A DNA stretch of 12,367 bases from JADJQU01 sp035490315. GTDB taxonomy: Bacteria > Planctomycetota > UBA1135 > GCA-002686595. This document shows positions 5,866 through 12,367 of the stretch, piece by piece. Position 1 is the first letter of the stretch, and the number at the start of each line of letters is the position of its first letter. The stretch covers positions 1-12,367 of the forward strand of contig DATHET010000283.1 in assembly GCA_035490315.1 (NCBI GenBank), read 5' to 3'. The position numbers and the translations under genes are program-made. Under the pieces are notes generated by a model, which ran no database searches, was not told where the DNA came from, and saw only the letters and a list, made by a program, of their open reading frames with translations.

Positions 5866-7065
5866 TCAGTCGAGCAGGCACTCGACGGGCTCCAGCCGCG
5901 GCCCGTGCTCCGGGTCCGCAACCGCGAATTTGGCGCCGCCGTCGCCCCTGTGCAGGGCGAGCCCCGCGGTAGTCCCGTCGAGGCCGAGCACATAGAAGTG
6001 GATGTTGAAGTCGGGCGTGCCGTCGGCGCGCATCAAGGCCGGCTGCCATTTCGCCTGGCGCTGCACCTGGCGGACGATGCGGCGCAGGAGCTCGAGACCC
6101 GCCTCGCGAGGCGTCGCGCCCTGGCGCATCAATTCGACGATCGCGAAGCTGCCGTTGGAGAGCACCGATGCCTCGCCGCGGCCGGTCGAGCCGGCGCTCC
6201 CGGCCTCCATGTCGCAGTAGAGTCCCGCCCCGACGATCGCCGAGTCCCCTACCCGGCCGGGGATTTTCCACGACAGTCCCGAGGTGGTGGTCGTGCAGGC
6301 GATGTCGCCGTTCTTCCCCAGCGCCGAACAGTGGATCGTCCCCCAGGTGTGCGCGATCCCGCGCTCGCGCAGGCGCGAGGCCGTGAGCAGGCTCGGCCCC
6401 TCGAGAAAGCCGGTGCTCGTCGATTTCTTCGGCTGCGCGGGAGGCTCGAGCCAGTCATCGTCCTTGCTGGAGGCTTCCTTCCACTTCAACCACATCTCGC
6501 GCGCTTCGTCGGTCAGCAGGTCGACGTGAGCGTGCCCGTGGGCCCGCGCGAATTCGTACGCGCCTTGTCCGACGAGCAGGCAGTGATCGGTGCGCTCCAT
6601 CACGAGCCGCGCCACTTCGCTGGGATGCAGGATGTTCTCGATGCAGGCGACGGCGCCGGAGTTGTGCGTCGGCCCATGCATGCACGCGGCATCGAGCTGC
6701 ACCACGCCGCGTTCGTTGGGCAAGCCACCCAGGCCCACCGAGTGATCCGTCGGATCGGCCTCGACGACTTTCACGACTTCGATCGCGACATCGAGCGGCG
6801 CTCCGCCAGCGCTGAGCGCGGCGTAGTGAGCCTGCATGCCCGCGAGGGCGTTGGCGCTGCCGACCAACACGGGATAATCGGTGCGCGAGGCGCGGGCGCC
6901 GGCCTGCTTCTGCCCAGACTCCTGGCTTCCCGGAGCGCGAGGCGTGGCGCCGACCGTTGCGCAGGCGAAGGTCGCGGCCGCCGCGCCGGTGGCGGTGAGC
7001 ATTGCGCGTCGATCGATGCGCTGCGCGAGCTCGGTCAGGGATTGCACTTGTCGATCACCGCTCAT
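5866..7065 (-). CDS. N4-(beta-N-acetylglucosaminyl)-L-asparaginase-like hydrolase, Tat-exported
   Basis: This encodes 399 residues of the Ntn-hydrolase fold that cleaves Asn-linked GlcNAc or isoaspartyl/asparaginyl amides. ATG 7065 is chosen because AAGGA lies 6 bases upstream and because a twin-arginine signal follows: DRRAML (R19, R20), an Ala-rich core and a VGA cleavage site near residue 40. The alpha chain carries SVGLGGLPNERG and LDAACMHG. The self-cleavage nucleophile is T243 in WGTIHC, placed by alignment with human AGA (T206 in HDTIGM). Conserved substrate residues follow: GRVGDS with R271 and D274, GAGLY, and STGRGE with T294 and G295. The scissile bond is therefore Gly-Thr, as in plant-type asparaginases, not Asp-Thr. 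The gene starts two bases after the M28 peptidase stop, so the pair probably works outside the cytoplasm on peptides or glycopeptides. The family is certain; the exact substrate is open. Confidence 0.92.
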   Translation of the reverse strand: MSGDRQVQSLTELAQRIDRRAMLTATGAAAATFACATVGATPRAPGSQESGQKQAGARASRTDYPVLVGSANALAGMQAHYAALSAGGAPLDVAIEVVKVVEADPTDHSVGLGGLPNERGVVQLDAACMHGPTHNSGAVACIENILHPSEVARLVMERTDHCLLVGQGAYEFARAHGHAHVDLLTDEAREMWLKWKEASSKDDDWLEPPAQPKKSTSTGFLEGPSLLTASRLRERGIAHTWGTIHCSALGKNGDIACTTTTSGLSWKIPGRVGDSAIVGAGLYCDMEAGSAGSTGRGEASVLSNGSFAIVELMRQGATPREAGLELLRRIVRQVQRQAKWQPALMRADGTPDFNIHFYVLGLDGTTAGLALHRGDGGAKFAVADPEHGPRLEPVECLLD

Positions 7066-7067
7066 GT

Positions 7068-8762
7068 TCAGTCCTTTTTCTCGGGTTCTGGATTGGGCGC
7101 GAGGCGCAGGCACTCGCGTCGGAACCATTGGCGAACGGCTTCGGACCAGGCCTCCCACTGTCGGGCGAGCTCCTCGTCCTTGGCGTCCTTCGCCGCGCTG
7201 ACGCGCAGGTTCTTCTCGGCCAGATTCGTGCGCAGATAGCGGTCGAGATCGGCCGGCCGCGGGTCGGCGAGGGCAAGCGTCGCCGCCGCGACCGCGCAGG
7301 ACATGCGCCGCAGCTCCTGCGGGTCGACGTGGTCGATGCGATCGAGGCTGGTGTGGTACGCGAAGTCGGTGAAGTGCCAGAGCAGGGCGGCGGGAATCTC
7401 TGCGCGCAGGAAAATGTCGTGGTCCGAGCCGCCTTCGTAGGGATTCTCCGAGGTGGCCCAGCCCTTGGCGAGCAGCCCGACATCGGCGAGCGCCGTGCGC
7501 AATACGACATTGACGCCGTTAGGGCGCAGCTCGGCGTACTCGACATGGGCCTGGCCCCAGGCGGTGTGCTTGTCGGGCGGCAAGGGTTTCACCGCGCCGG
7601 GATCCGGACCGCGCTCGAGCAGCGGCACGGCGCCGGTGGCCGCGAGCGAGGCGCCGATCATGTCGGCCGAGACCGCGGCGATGGTCTTGCGCTTGTTCGC
7701 ATCCAGCCAGATCCTCGATTCGCGCATCTCGTCGCCGAACAGGAAGACCACACTGCGCGAGGGTCGCTCGATCTTCGGCGCGCCCGAGGGATCGAGCAGC
7801 GAAGCCAGGGTGCAGGCGACCTCGCAGATGCCGCCGACTCCGCTGGCGTTGTCGACCGCGCCGGGTTCCTGGACATGGGCCACCGCGACCACGCACTCCT
7901 CGGGGCGATCCGAGCCGAGAACGGTGGCGACCAGAGTGCGCAGGGGCCGCTCGTCGTTTCGGACCTCTGCGTCGACGTGCACTGCGGTCTTCGGGTCAGC
8001 TTTCGCCGCCGCGCGGATCGCTTCGAGCGAGCGCCGCGAGATCTGCAACACCGGAATCGAAGCTCCTCGGCGCACGCCGCGGTACTGGATCGCGTCCAGG
8101 TGTCGATCCTTGCCGCTGGGGTCGACGTTGTAGTCCTCCAGCGAGGCGATCAGCAGCGCGCTGGCTCCCCGCTCCGCCGCCGATTTCGGATCGCCCTTCG
8201 AGGCATCGTCGACCACGAGAATCGTCCCCTGCTCGACTTCGTTCTGCGCGAACACCGGTCGTCCCTCCGCGCTGCCGGATGGCGCGCCGACCGGTAGCAT
8301 CGTGCGATCAGCGCCGCTGGGCGTGTCGAAGGCGTGCAAAACGCGCGACTTGCCCTGCGACTTCAACTCGAGCCTGGCCGAGATCGGTGTCCACGCGGCG
8401 GATCCGAGCGGCGTCGAGATCACTTCGATGAGCAGCTCTTCGCGGGTGCCGAAGCCCGCCTTGCGCAGCGCCGCGTCCACGTGATCGAGCGAGGCCTCGA
8501 AACCGTCGTTGCCCGGGCTGCGGTAGAAGCCGTCGACGAAGCGCACCGTGGCCATCGCCCGCTCGACGTCGAAGTGCTCGTACAAGGGCTTGGCGAAGCG
8601 CGCCGGACCGCTGTCGGCTGCGATCACGTCGGGGCCGACGCGCCCGCTCTCGACGACGCTTCGCTCCGGTCGCGGCGCGAGGAACTCCTTCGGAATCCTG
8701 GGCTGTGTCGCGCAAGACCACAGCGCAAGGAGACTCAGCTGGGCGAAGGCAGCGCGCTGCAT
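7068..8762 (-). CDS. M28-family metallopeptidase, probable lipoprotein
   Basis: This encodes 564 residues. ATG 8762 opens a signal peptide with a lipobox-like LWSC (C17), so the protein is likely membrane-anchored on the outer face of a membrane. Residues about 155-265 resemble a PA insert (TILVVDD, GASALLIASLEDYN). The catalytic M28 domain follows, with probable zinc ligands H296 in AHVQEPG, bridging D304 in VDNASGVG, E345 in FGDEMRES, D367 in SADMIG and H470 in FAYHTSLDRID, and GGSDHDIFLRAEIPAALLWHFTD as the characteristic block. Compared with classic M28 enzymes (HxD...GEE), this one has HxQ and GDE; I recall HVQEPG and GDE as typical of one aminopeptidase-like subfamily. The C-terminal 60 residues are charged and helical. 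The gene is 32 bases downstream of mtnP and 2 bases upstream of the asparaginase. The fold is certain; specificity is unknown. Confidence 0.9.
   Translation of the reverse strand: MQRAAFAQLSLLALWSCATQPRIPKEFLAPRPERSVVESGRVGPDVIAADSGPARFAKPLYEHFDVERAMATVRFVDGFYRSPGNDGFEASLDHVDAALRKAGFGTREELLIEVISTPLGSAAWTPISARLELKSQGKSRVLHAFDTPSGADRTMLPVGAPSGSAEGRPVFAQNEVEQGTILVVDDASKGDPKSAAERGASALLIASLEDYNVDPSGKDRHLDAIQYRGVRRGASIPVLQISRRSLEAIRAAAKADPKTAVHVDAEVRNDERPLRTLVATVLGSDRPEECVVAVAHVQEPGAVDNASGVGGICEVACTLASLLDPSGAPKIERPSRSVVFLFGDEMRESRIWLDANKRKTIAAVSADMIGASLAATGAVPLLERGPDPGAVKPLPPDKHTAWGQAHVEYAELRPNGVNVVLRTALADVGLLAKGWATSENPYEGGSDHDIFLRAEIPAALLWHFTDFAYHTSLDRIDHVDPQELRRMSCAVAAATLALADPRPADLDRYLRTNLAEKNLRVSAAKDAKDEELARQWEAWSEAVRQWFRRECLRLAPNPEPEKKD
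7072..7076 (-). promoter_or_regulatory. Ribosome binding site deciding the asparaginase start
   Basis: AAGGA on the minus strand, 6 bases before ATG 7065, is formed by the last sense codons (Lys-Asp) of the M28 peptidase gene. It fixes the asparaginase start at 7065, although the frame is open back to 7158, and suggests translational coupling with the peptidase. Confidence 0.7.
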
Positions 8763-8794
8763 CGCTCCAGGGAATTGCGCTGGTTCCACGGGGC

Positions 8795-9658
8795 CTACTT
8801 CACGTACTTCGAGAGCAAGAGCCCGAGCCTGGTCCGCGCCTGGGGCGTGATCTGATCGGGCGCGGTCATGATCGCGTGCTCGAGCGCGCTCTCGCAGGAA
8901 CAGGGCGCCGCGGAGAGCAGGGGCAGGGCCGCCTGGATCAGCCGCCTGGCGTTGCCGACGTTCTTGTGCATCACCGCGACCACCGCCTCGACCGTCACGG
9001 CTTCGTGAGACTCGTGCCAGGAATCGTAGTCGGTCGACATCGCCAGGGTCGCGTAGCAGATCTCCGCTTCGCGCGCGAGCTTGGCCTCCTGCAGATTGGT
9101 CATGCCGATCACGTCGACGTTCCAGGTGCGGTAGAGCCTCGACTCCGCGCGCGTCGAGAACTGCGGTCCCTCCATGTTGAGGTAGGTGCCACCGTCGTGA
9201 GCGACGAGCTTCAATTCGAGCGCCGCGCCGAGCAGCGCCTTGCGCACGCGCGGGCACACGGGATCCGCGAACATGACGTGGGCCACGATCCCGTCGCCGA
9301 AAAACGTGTCGATGCGGTGGCGCGTGCGATCGATGAACTGGTCGATCACCACGAAATCGCCGGGAGCGATGTGCTCGCGCATCGAGCCGACCGCCGACAC
9401 CGAGAGGATGCGCGTGACCCCGAGCTGCTTGAGCCCCCAGATGTTGGCTCGAAAGTTCAGGTCGGAGGGCTGGATGCGATGGCCGCGGCCGTGGCGCGGG
9501 AGGAAGACCATGTCGATCCCCGACAACCGGCCGGTGATGTAAGCATCGCTCGGCGCGCCGAAGGGAGTCGAGAGCGAGACTTCGCGCAGGTCCTCGAGCC
9601 CGTCGATCGCATACAGGCCCGAGCCTCCGATCACTCCGACCACGAGCTTTCCCGACAT
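8795..9658 (-). CDS. mtnP: 5'-methylthioadenosine phosphorylase
   Basis: This encodes 287 residues. The enzyme splits methylthioadenosine with phosphate to adenine and methylthioribose-1-phosphate in the cytoplasmic methionine salvage pathway, removing a by-product of polyamine synthesis. Family motifs are clear: GVIGGSGLY (8-16), PRHGRGH (54-60) for phosphate binding, SAVGSMREHIAPGDFVVIDQ (88-107), TYLNMEGPQFSTRAES (158-173) and IGMTNLQEAKLAREAEICYA (184-203), followed by TDYDSW (209-214). MTN and TDYD separate it from guanosine/inosine phosphorylases. A C-S-C motif (253-255) near the C-terminus resembles the CxC reported for an archaeal MTAP. ATG 9658 puts GGSGLY at the usual distance from the N-terminus; GTG 9694 in frame is less likely. 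There is no ribosome site before the start, but TATCAT lies 7 bases upstream. No other methionine salvage gene is in the window. Confidence 0.93.
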   Translation of the reverse strand: MSGKLVVGVIGGSGLYAIDGLEDLREVSLSTPFGAPSDAYITGRLSGIDMVFLPRHGRGHRIQPSDLNFRANIWGLKQLGVTRILSVSAVGSMREHIAPGDFVVIDQFIDRTRHRIDTFFGDGIVAHVMFADPVCPRVRKALLGAALELKLVAHDGGTYLNMEGPQFSTRAESRLYRTWNVDVIGMTNLQEAKLAREAEICYATLAMSTDYDSWHESHEAVTVEAVVAVMHKNVGNARRLIQAALPLLSAAPCSCESALEHAIMTAPDQITPQARTRLGLLLSKYVK

Positions 9659-9665
9659 GCCGGCG

Positions 9666-9671
9666 ATGATA
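9666..9671 (-). promoter_or_regulatory. -10-like TATCAT directly upstream of mtnP
   Basis: TATCAT on the minus strand (5/6 match to TATAAT) ends 7 bases before ATG 9658. No Shine-Dalgarno sequence is present, and no good -35 lies 16-18 bases further up. The spacing fits a leaderless transcript starting at or near the A of the ATG. It may be chance. Confidence 0.35.
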
Positions 9672-9720
9672 GCGACGCGCGAGGGCGAGACCACGCGCCG
9701 TCGCGCGGGAGTGGGCTCGC

Positions 9721-11898
9721 TCAGCGCTCGTCGCGGCGCGGTCCGCGACCGCCGCCGCCTGGACCGCCGCGATCGCGCTGGTCCGGACGCTGCGCACGGC
9801 CGCCGCGGTCGTCGAAGCCCCTGCCTCGGTTGTCGGCGCCAGTGCGGTCGGAACCCCTGCTCCGGTTGTCGAAGCCACCGCGGTCGTCGAAACCTCTTCC
9901 AGGCCCGCGGCTATCGGGCCGATCCGGATAGGGCCGGCGTGCGCGCGAGTCGCTGCCGCCATGGCCGCCTTGGCCACCTTGGAACGGTCCGCGCCATTCA
10001 CCGCCGCGTTGGAAGCTGCCGCGCGAGTCGTTCCCTCCCTGTTGAGGTCGGCGTGAATCATTCCCGCCGCGGTAGCTCCCGCGCGAGTCGCGCCCGCCTC
10101 GGTAGGACCCGGGCGACTCGGCGCCGCGTTGGAATCCGCCTCGGGATTCGTTTCCGCGCTGGAATGTGCCGCTCGAATCGTTGCGGCGTTGGAATCCTCC
10201 GCGCGGATCGCTTCCGCCCTGGAATGGGCTGCCCGGCTCGTTGCCGGGTTGGAATCCGCCGCGCGAATCGTTGCCCCGTTGGAATTCTCCCCGCGAGTCG
10301 TTGCCTCGCGGGAATTCTCCGCGCGAATCGTTTCCGCGTTGGAAATCTCCGCGCGAATCGTTGCCGCGTTGGAAATCTCCGCCTGAGTCGTTGCTTCGCT
10401 GGAATCCTCCGCGCGAATCGGCGCCGGGTCGGAATCCGCCGCGGTCGCCTCGATCTGCGTTGCCGCGCCAGCGATTTTCGCGATTGCCTTGACCGTAGGG
10501 CTCGCGCTTGGGGAGGGCGAGGCTCTCGCCGGATTCACGGTGCTCGGGGGGAGCTTCGCGGCGCTGGAAGCGCTGGCCGGAGGGATCGCGCGGACGGAAT
10601 GCACCGCGAGCCTCGCCGCGGCCGCGCGAGCCTTCGTCGCGAGGCTGGAATTCGCGCTGCTCGCCCTTGGCGTGGCGGAAACGCGGATCGTGCTCGCCAC
10701 GGTCGGCGCCGCGCTCGCGGCCGGCCGACTGCTGGGGAGTCGACAGGAGACGGCGGACGACCAGAGTCGCGTAGGCGCCGCGCTGCAGCTCGAATCGCAC
10801 CTTGACGACGAAAGAATCGAAGTTGAGGTTGTCGCGCTCGGGCGGTCGCACGCGCAGATGCCGCGGTTGGACGAAGAGCTCGCGCTCCTCGCCCTTGAGC
10901 TGGAAACCAGGAACGCCGTTGATCTGGAAGTCGGCGGCGACCATGCGCTCGCGCGAAAGGGCATCCTCGAGCCAGCCGCGCTGCTTGGGATCTTTCACGT
11001 CCTCGAGGCCGGGGCCAGGCAAGCGGAACGTGGCGCCCGGAGCGAGTGGCAGGGGCTGGGACGGATAGACCAGCGGACCCTCGACGCCTTCGAGCACGAC
11101 GCGCTGCTCGCGGGGCACCAGGCTCGCCACGCAATCGGTGACCGCGCGGTTCCAGATGTGCGATTGGAAGGCGTAGAGGTGGATCAATCGCAGCCGCGAG
11201 GAGACGTGATAAAAGGCGCCGGCGAAGTCGCCGTCGTGGTGCTTCAGGTACTCGAAGACGGAATGGTGCTGGCCGAAGCGGCCGGCGATGTCGCGACAGG
11301 CGGACCAATCGCCCCAGGCAGAGAGCAGCGCATTCTTGAAGGCCCCCGAAGGCCCGTCGTCGTGATCGGACAGGGAGGCGAGCAGTCGCTTGAGCGCGTT
11401 CTCGTGCTCGCCGCGCATCAGTTGCTGGGCGATCCAGCCCTGGTTGTGGCGCAGATTGCCGAAGCGTTGCTCGTCGAAGTAGTTGATCACACCGCACTCG
11501 CGCAAGGCCGGCACGTTGTCGCGCAGCACGTCGAGGTCTTCCTGCTGCAATCCGCGCAGCGCAACCTCGAAGGCATTGCCGAGCGAGTGGCGGCTCTCCA
11601 GGCCTTCGCGGGCGAATCCGACGCTCTCCACCGTGAGATCGAGGGCGCGCAGGTTGACGTCGCGGCCGCGGCGGATGCTCATGTGCTGGGTCGTCACGCC
11701 CTGGCGGTCCTTGAGTCCGGCGAGAGCGACCTCGGCGTGGGGCACGCCTGCGGCGTGAGACAGCTCGCGCGCGGCTTCGATCGAAGTCAGCTTGCGCTTG
11801 GTGACCCGATAGATGCGGTACTCGCCGCGCTCCTGCAGGTAGTCGGGCGAGAGCAGCTCGCGGACCCGGAAGTCGTCGATGCGTTGTTTGATCCTCAT
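9721..11898 (-). CDS. truD: TruD tRNA pseudouridine synthase with a long Arg/Gly-rich repeat tail
   Basis: This encodes 725 residues, about twice the usual 340-380 for bacterial TruD. Residues 1-388 are a complete TruD, which converts uridine 13 of tRNA-Glu to pseudouridine in E. coli. Markers are DDFRVRE (8-14), GLKDRQGVTTQ with catalytic D64 (61-71), NYFDEQRFGN (139-148) and the C-terminal end FVVKVRFELQRGAYATLVVRRLL. From about 390 onward the protein is disordered and Arg-rich, and from 486 to 645 it is 16 tandem decapeptides of consensus RGxFQRGNDS. The last 80 residues are RGG/DRGG-rich. From 465 to the end there is no Leu, Ile, Val, Lys, Met or Cys. The tail resembles RGG-type RNA-binding or condensate-forming regions seen in some RNA helicases. 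The start overlaps the stop of the RluA-like gene as ATGA, so the two are translationally coupled. The enzyme call is firm; the tail's role is inference. Confidence 0.94.
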   Translation of the reverse strand: MRIKQRIDDFRVRELLSPDYLQERGEYRIYRVTKRKLTSIEAARELSHAAGVPHAEVALAGLKDRQGVTTQHMSIRRGRDVNLRALDLTVESVGFAREGLESRHSLGNAFEVALRGLQQEDLDVLRDNVPALRECGVINYFDEQRFGNLRHNQGWIAQQLMRGEHENALKRLLASLSDHDDGPSGAFKNALLSAWGDWSACRDIAGRFGQHHSVFEYLKHHDGDFAGAFYHVSSRLRLIHLYAFQSHIWNRAVTDCVASLVPREQRVVLEGVEGPLVYPSQPLPLAPGATFRLPGPGLEDVKDPKQRGWLEDALSRERMVAADFQINGVPGFQLKGEERELFVQPRHLRVRPPERDNLNFDSFVVKVRFELQRGAYATLVVRRLLSTPQQSAGRERGADRGEHDPRFRHAKGEQREFQPRDEGSRGRGEARGAFRPRDPSGQRFQRREAPPEHRESGESLALPKREPYGQGNRENRWRGNADRGDRGGFRPGADSRGGFQRSNDSGGDFQRGNDSRGDFQRGNDSRGEFPRGNDSRGEFQRGNDSRGGFQPGNEPGSPFQGGSDPRGGFQRRNDSSGTFQRGNESRGGFQRGAESPGSYRGGRDSRGSYRGGNDSRRPQQGGNDSRGSFQRGGEWRGPFQGGQGGHGGSDSRARRPYPDRPDSRGPGRGFDDRGGFDNRSRGSDRTGADNRGRGFDDRGGRAQRPDQRDRGGPGGGGRGPRRDER
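9964..10443 (-). repeat. 16 tandem 30-base repeats within truD
   Basis: Sixteen in-frame 30-base units encode decapeptides of consensus RGxFQRGNDS (TruD residues 486-645). The units are degenerate overall, but 10321-10350 and 10351-10380 differ at a single base (10333 T against 10363 G, a synonymous GGA/GGC change in the coding strand), which points to recent duplication. No non-repeat spacer separates the units, so this is a coding minisatellite, not a CRISPR array. It also creates spurious open frames on the opposite strand. Confidence 0.93.
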
Positions 11899-12367
11899 GG
11901 TCTTGCGGGGCGGAACTTGGCCAGTTGTTTGAGGACCCGGGAGAAGTCTTTGGGCAGGGCGGATTCGACGGTGAGCTGGCTTCCAGGCTCGCCGACTTTC
12001 GGGAACACGATGCGCGCCGAATGCAAGCTCAGCCGATCGATCAGCGACGGTTCCACGCGACCCGGCTTCTTTCGATAGCCCACTTTGAACTCGGATAGGG
12101 CGAAGGCTTTGCGACGGCCGTAGGCCGGATCGACCACCAGCGGGAATCCGCGCGCGGCAAGGTGCACGCGAATCTGGTGCGTGCGACCGGTCAGGGGACG
12201 ACAGCGCAGCAGCGAAAAACCGTGGAAGCGCTGCTCCACGCTGACCTCGGTCTGCGCCGGCTTGCCGTCCTCGCGCACCACGACGTTGCCGGAGCGGCGC
12301 GAGTCGGGCCCGAGCGGAAGATCGATGGTCTCGCTCTGTCCGTCCTCGAGACCGAAGTCGCCTTCGA
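11895..12367 (-). CDS. RluA-family pseudouridine synthase, C-terminal part
   Basis: The last 156 residues are visible; the frame is open to the window edge and the start lies beyond it. The segment IDLPLGPDSRRSGNVVV, then GKPAQTEVSVEQRF, RPLTGRTHQIRVHLAARGFPLVVDPAYG and a final LSLHSARIVFP is the standard C-terminal half of RluA/RluC/RluD-type enzymes, which make pseudouridine in rRNA or tRNA in the cytoplasm. The catalytic Asp of the HRLDxxTSG motif would lie outside the window. After PAYG there is a basic segment (KVGYRKKPGRVEPS) before the LSLHS block. Its TGA overlaps the truD ATG (ATGA), so two RNA pseudouridine synthases are made from one message. The exact target within the family cannot be assigned. 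Confidence 0.9.
   Translation of the reverse strand, partial: EGDFGLEDGQSETIDLPLGPDSRRSGNVVVREDGKPAQTEVSVEQRFHGFSLLRCRPLTGRTHQIRVHLAARGFPLVVDPAYGRRKAFALSEFKVGYRKKPGRVEPSLIDRLSLHSARIVFPKVGEPGSQLTVESALPKDFSRVLKQLAKFRPARP

Noticed and set aside
7066..7158. Longer asparaginase starting at 7158
   Set aside because: It would overlap the M28 gene by 91 bases and put about 30 Arg-rich residues before the twin-arginine signal; ATG 7065 has a good ribosome site.
4933..7239. 768-codon plus-strand open frame across the regulator, membrane protein and asparaginase genes
   Set aside because: It is antisense to three genes with firm family or topology evidence; it carries no domain of its own.
10129..10386. 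Repetitive plus-strand open frame with Ala/Ile/Glu repeats
   Set aside because: It is the antisense reading of the truD 30-base repeat array.
9964..10443. Possible CRISPR array (30-base periodic repeats)
   Set aside because: Units abut without spacers, all are in frame and encode decapeptides, and no cas gene is nearby.
8763..10964. Upstream continuation of the M28 peptidase frame to about 10964
   Set aside because: It runs through mtnP and truD in the wrong frame; the signal peptide and M28 homology begin at ATG 8762.
10489..12078. 529-codon plus-strand open frame opposite truD and the RluA-like gene
   Set aside because: TruD and RluA motifs on the minus strand explain this region; the plus-strand translation has no motif.

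Overview
The window is GC-rich bacterial chromosomal DNA with strong G/C preference at third codon positions. It is almost fully coding. I see no tRNA, rRNA, insertion sequence, prophage or CRISPR array. The gene mix suggests Planctomycetota or a similar phylum (Acidobacteriota or Myxococcota are alternatives): a secreted thioredoxin-fold protein with calcium-loop-like segments, a secreted multi-EF-hand protein, a glycosylasparaginase-type hydrolase and a winged-helix/membrane-protein pair. This placement is inference from gene content only.

Plus strand, 1-4778: the C-terminal end of an S41-family peptidase (to 304); a secreted TlpA-like thioredoxin-fold protein (411-1655) followed by a hairpin terminator; a 333-base non-coding stretch; a Lon-type ATP-dependent protease lacking the usual N-terminal substrate-binding domain (1989-3836); and, 24 bases later, a secreted protein with six EF-hand loops (3861-4778).

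Minus strand, read from the right edge leftwards: an RluA-family pseudouridine synthase (incomplete at the window edge) overlaps by ATGA with truD, which carries a very long Arg/Gly-rich repeat tail. Then come 5'-methylthioadenosine phosphorylase (mtnP), an M28-family metallopeptidase lipoprotein, a Tat-exported glycosylasparaginase-like enzyme two bases after the peptidase, and finally a six-helix membrane protein overlapping a winged-helix regulator. The last minus-strand gene and the EF-hand gene converge with only three bases between their stop codons.

How the genes may work together: RluA-like and TruD proteins both make pseudouridine in RNA and are translationally coupled. The M28 peptidase and the asparaginase are probably an exported pair acting on peptides or glycopeptides. 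The membrane protein and winged-helix regulator look like a self-contained regulatory module with its own promoter and a possible operator.

The most unusual features are the roughly 260-residue TruD tail, which has no Leu, Ile, Val, Lys, Met or Cys and includes 16 tandem decapeptides with a regularly placed aromatic residue, and the Lon protein, which keeps its catalytic residues but has lost the N-domain and the conserved pore-loop-1 sequence. I did not find a clearly new multi-gene defence or metabolic system.
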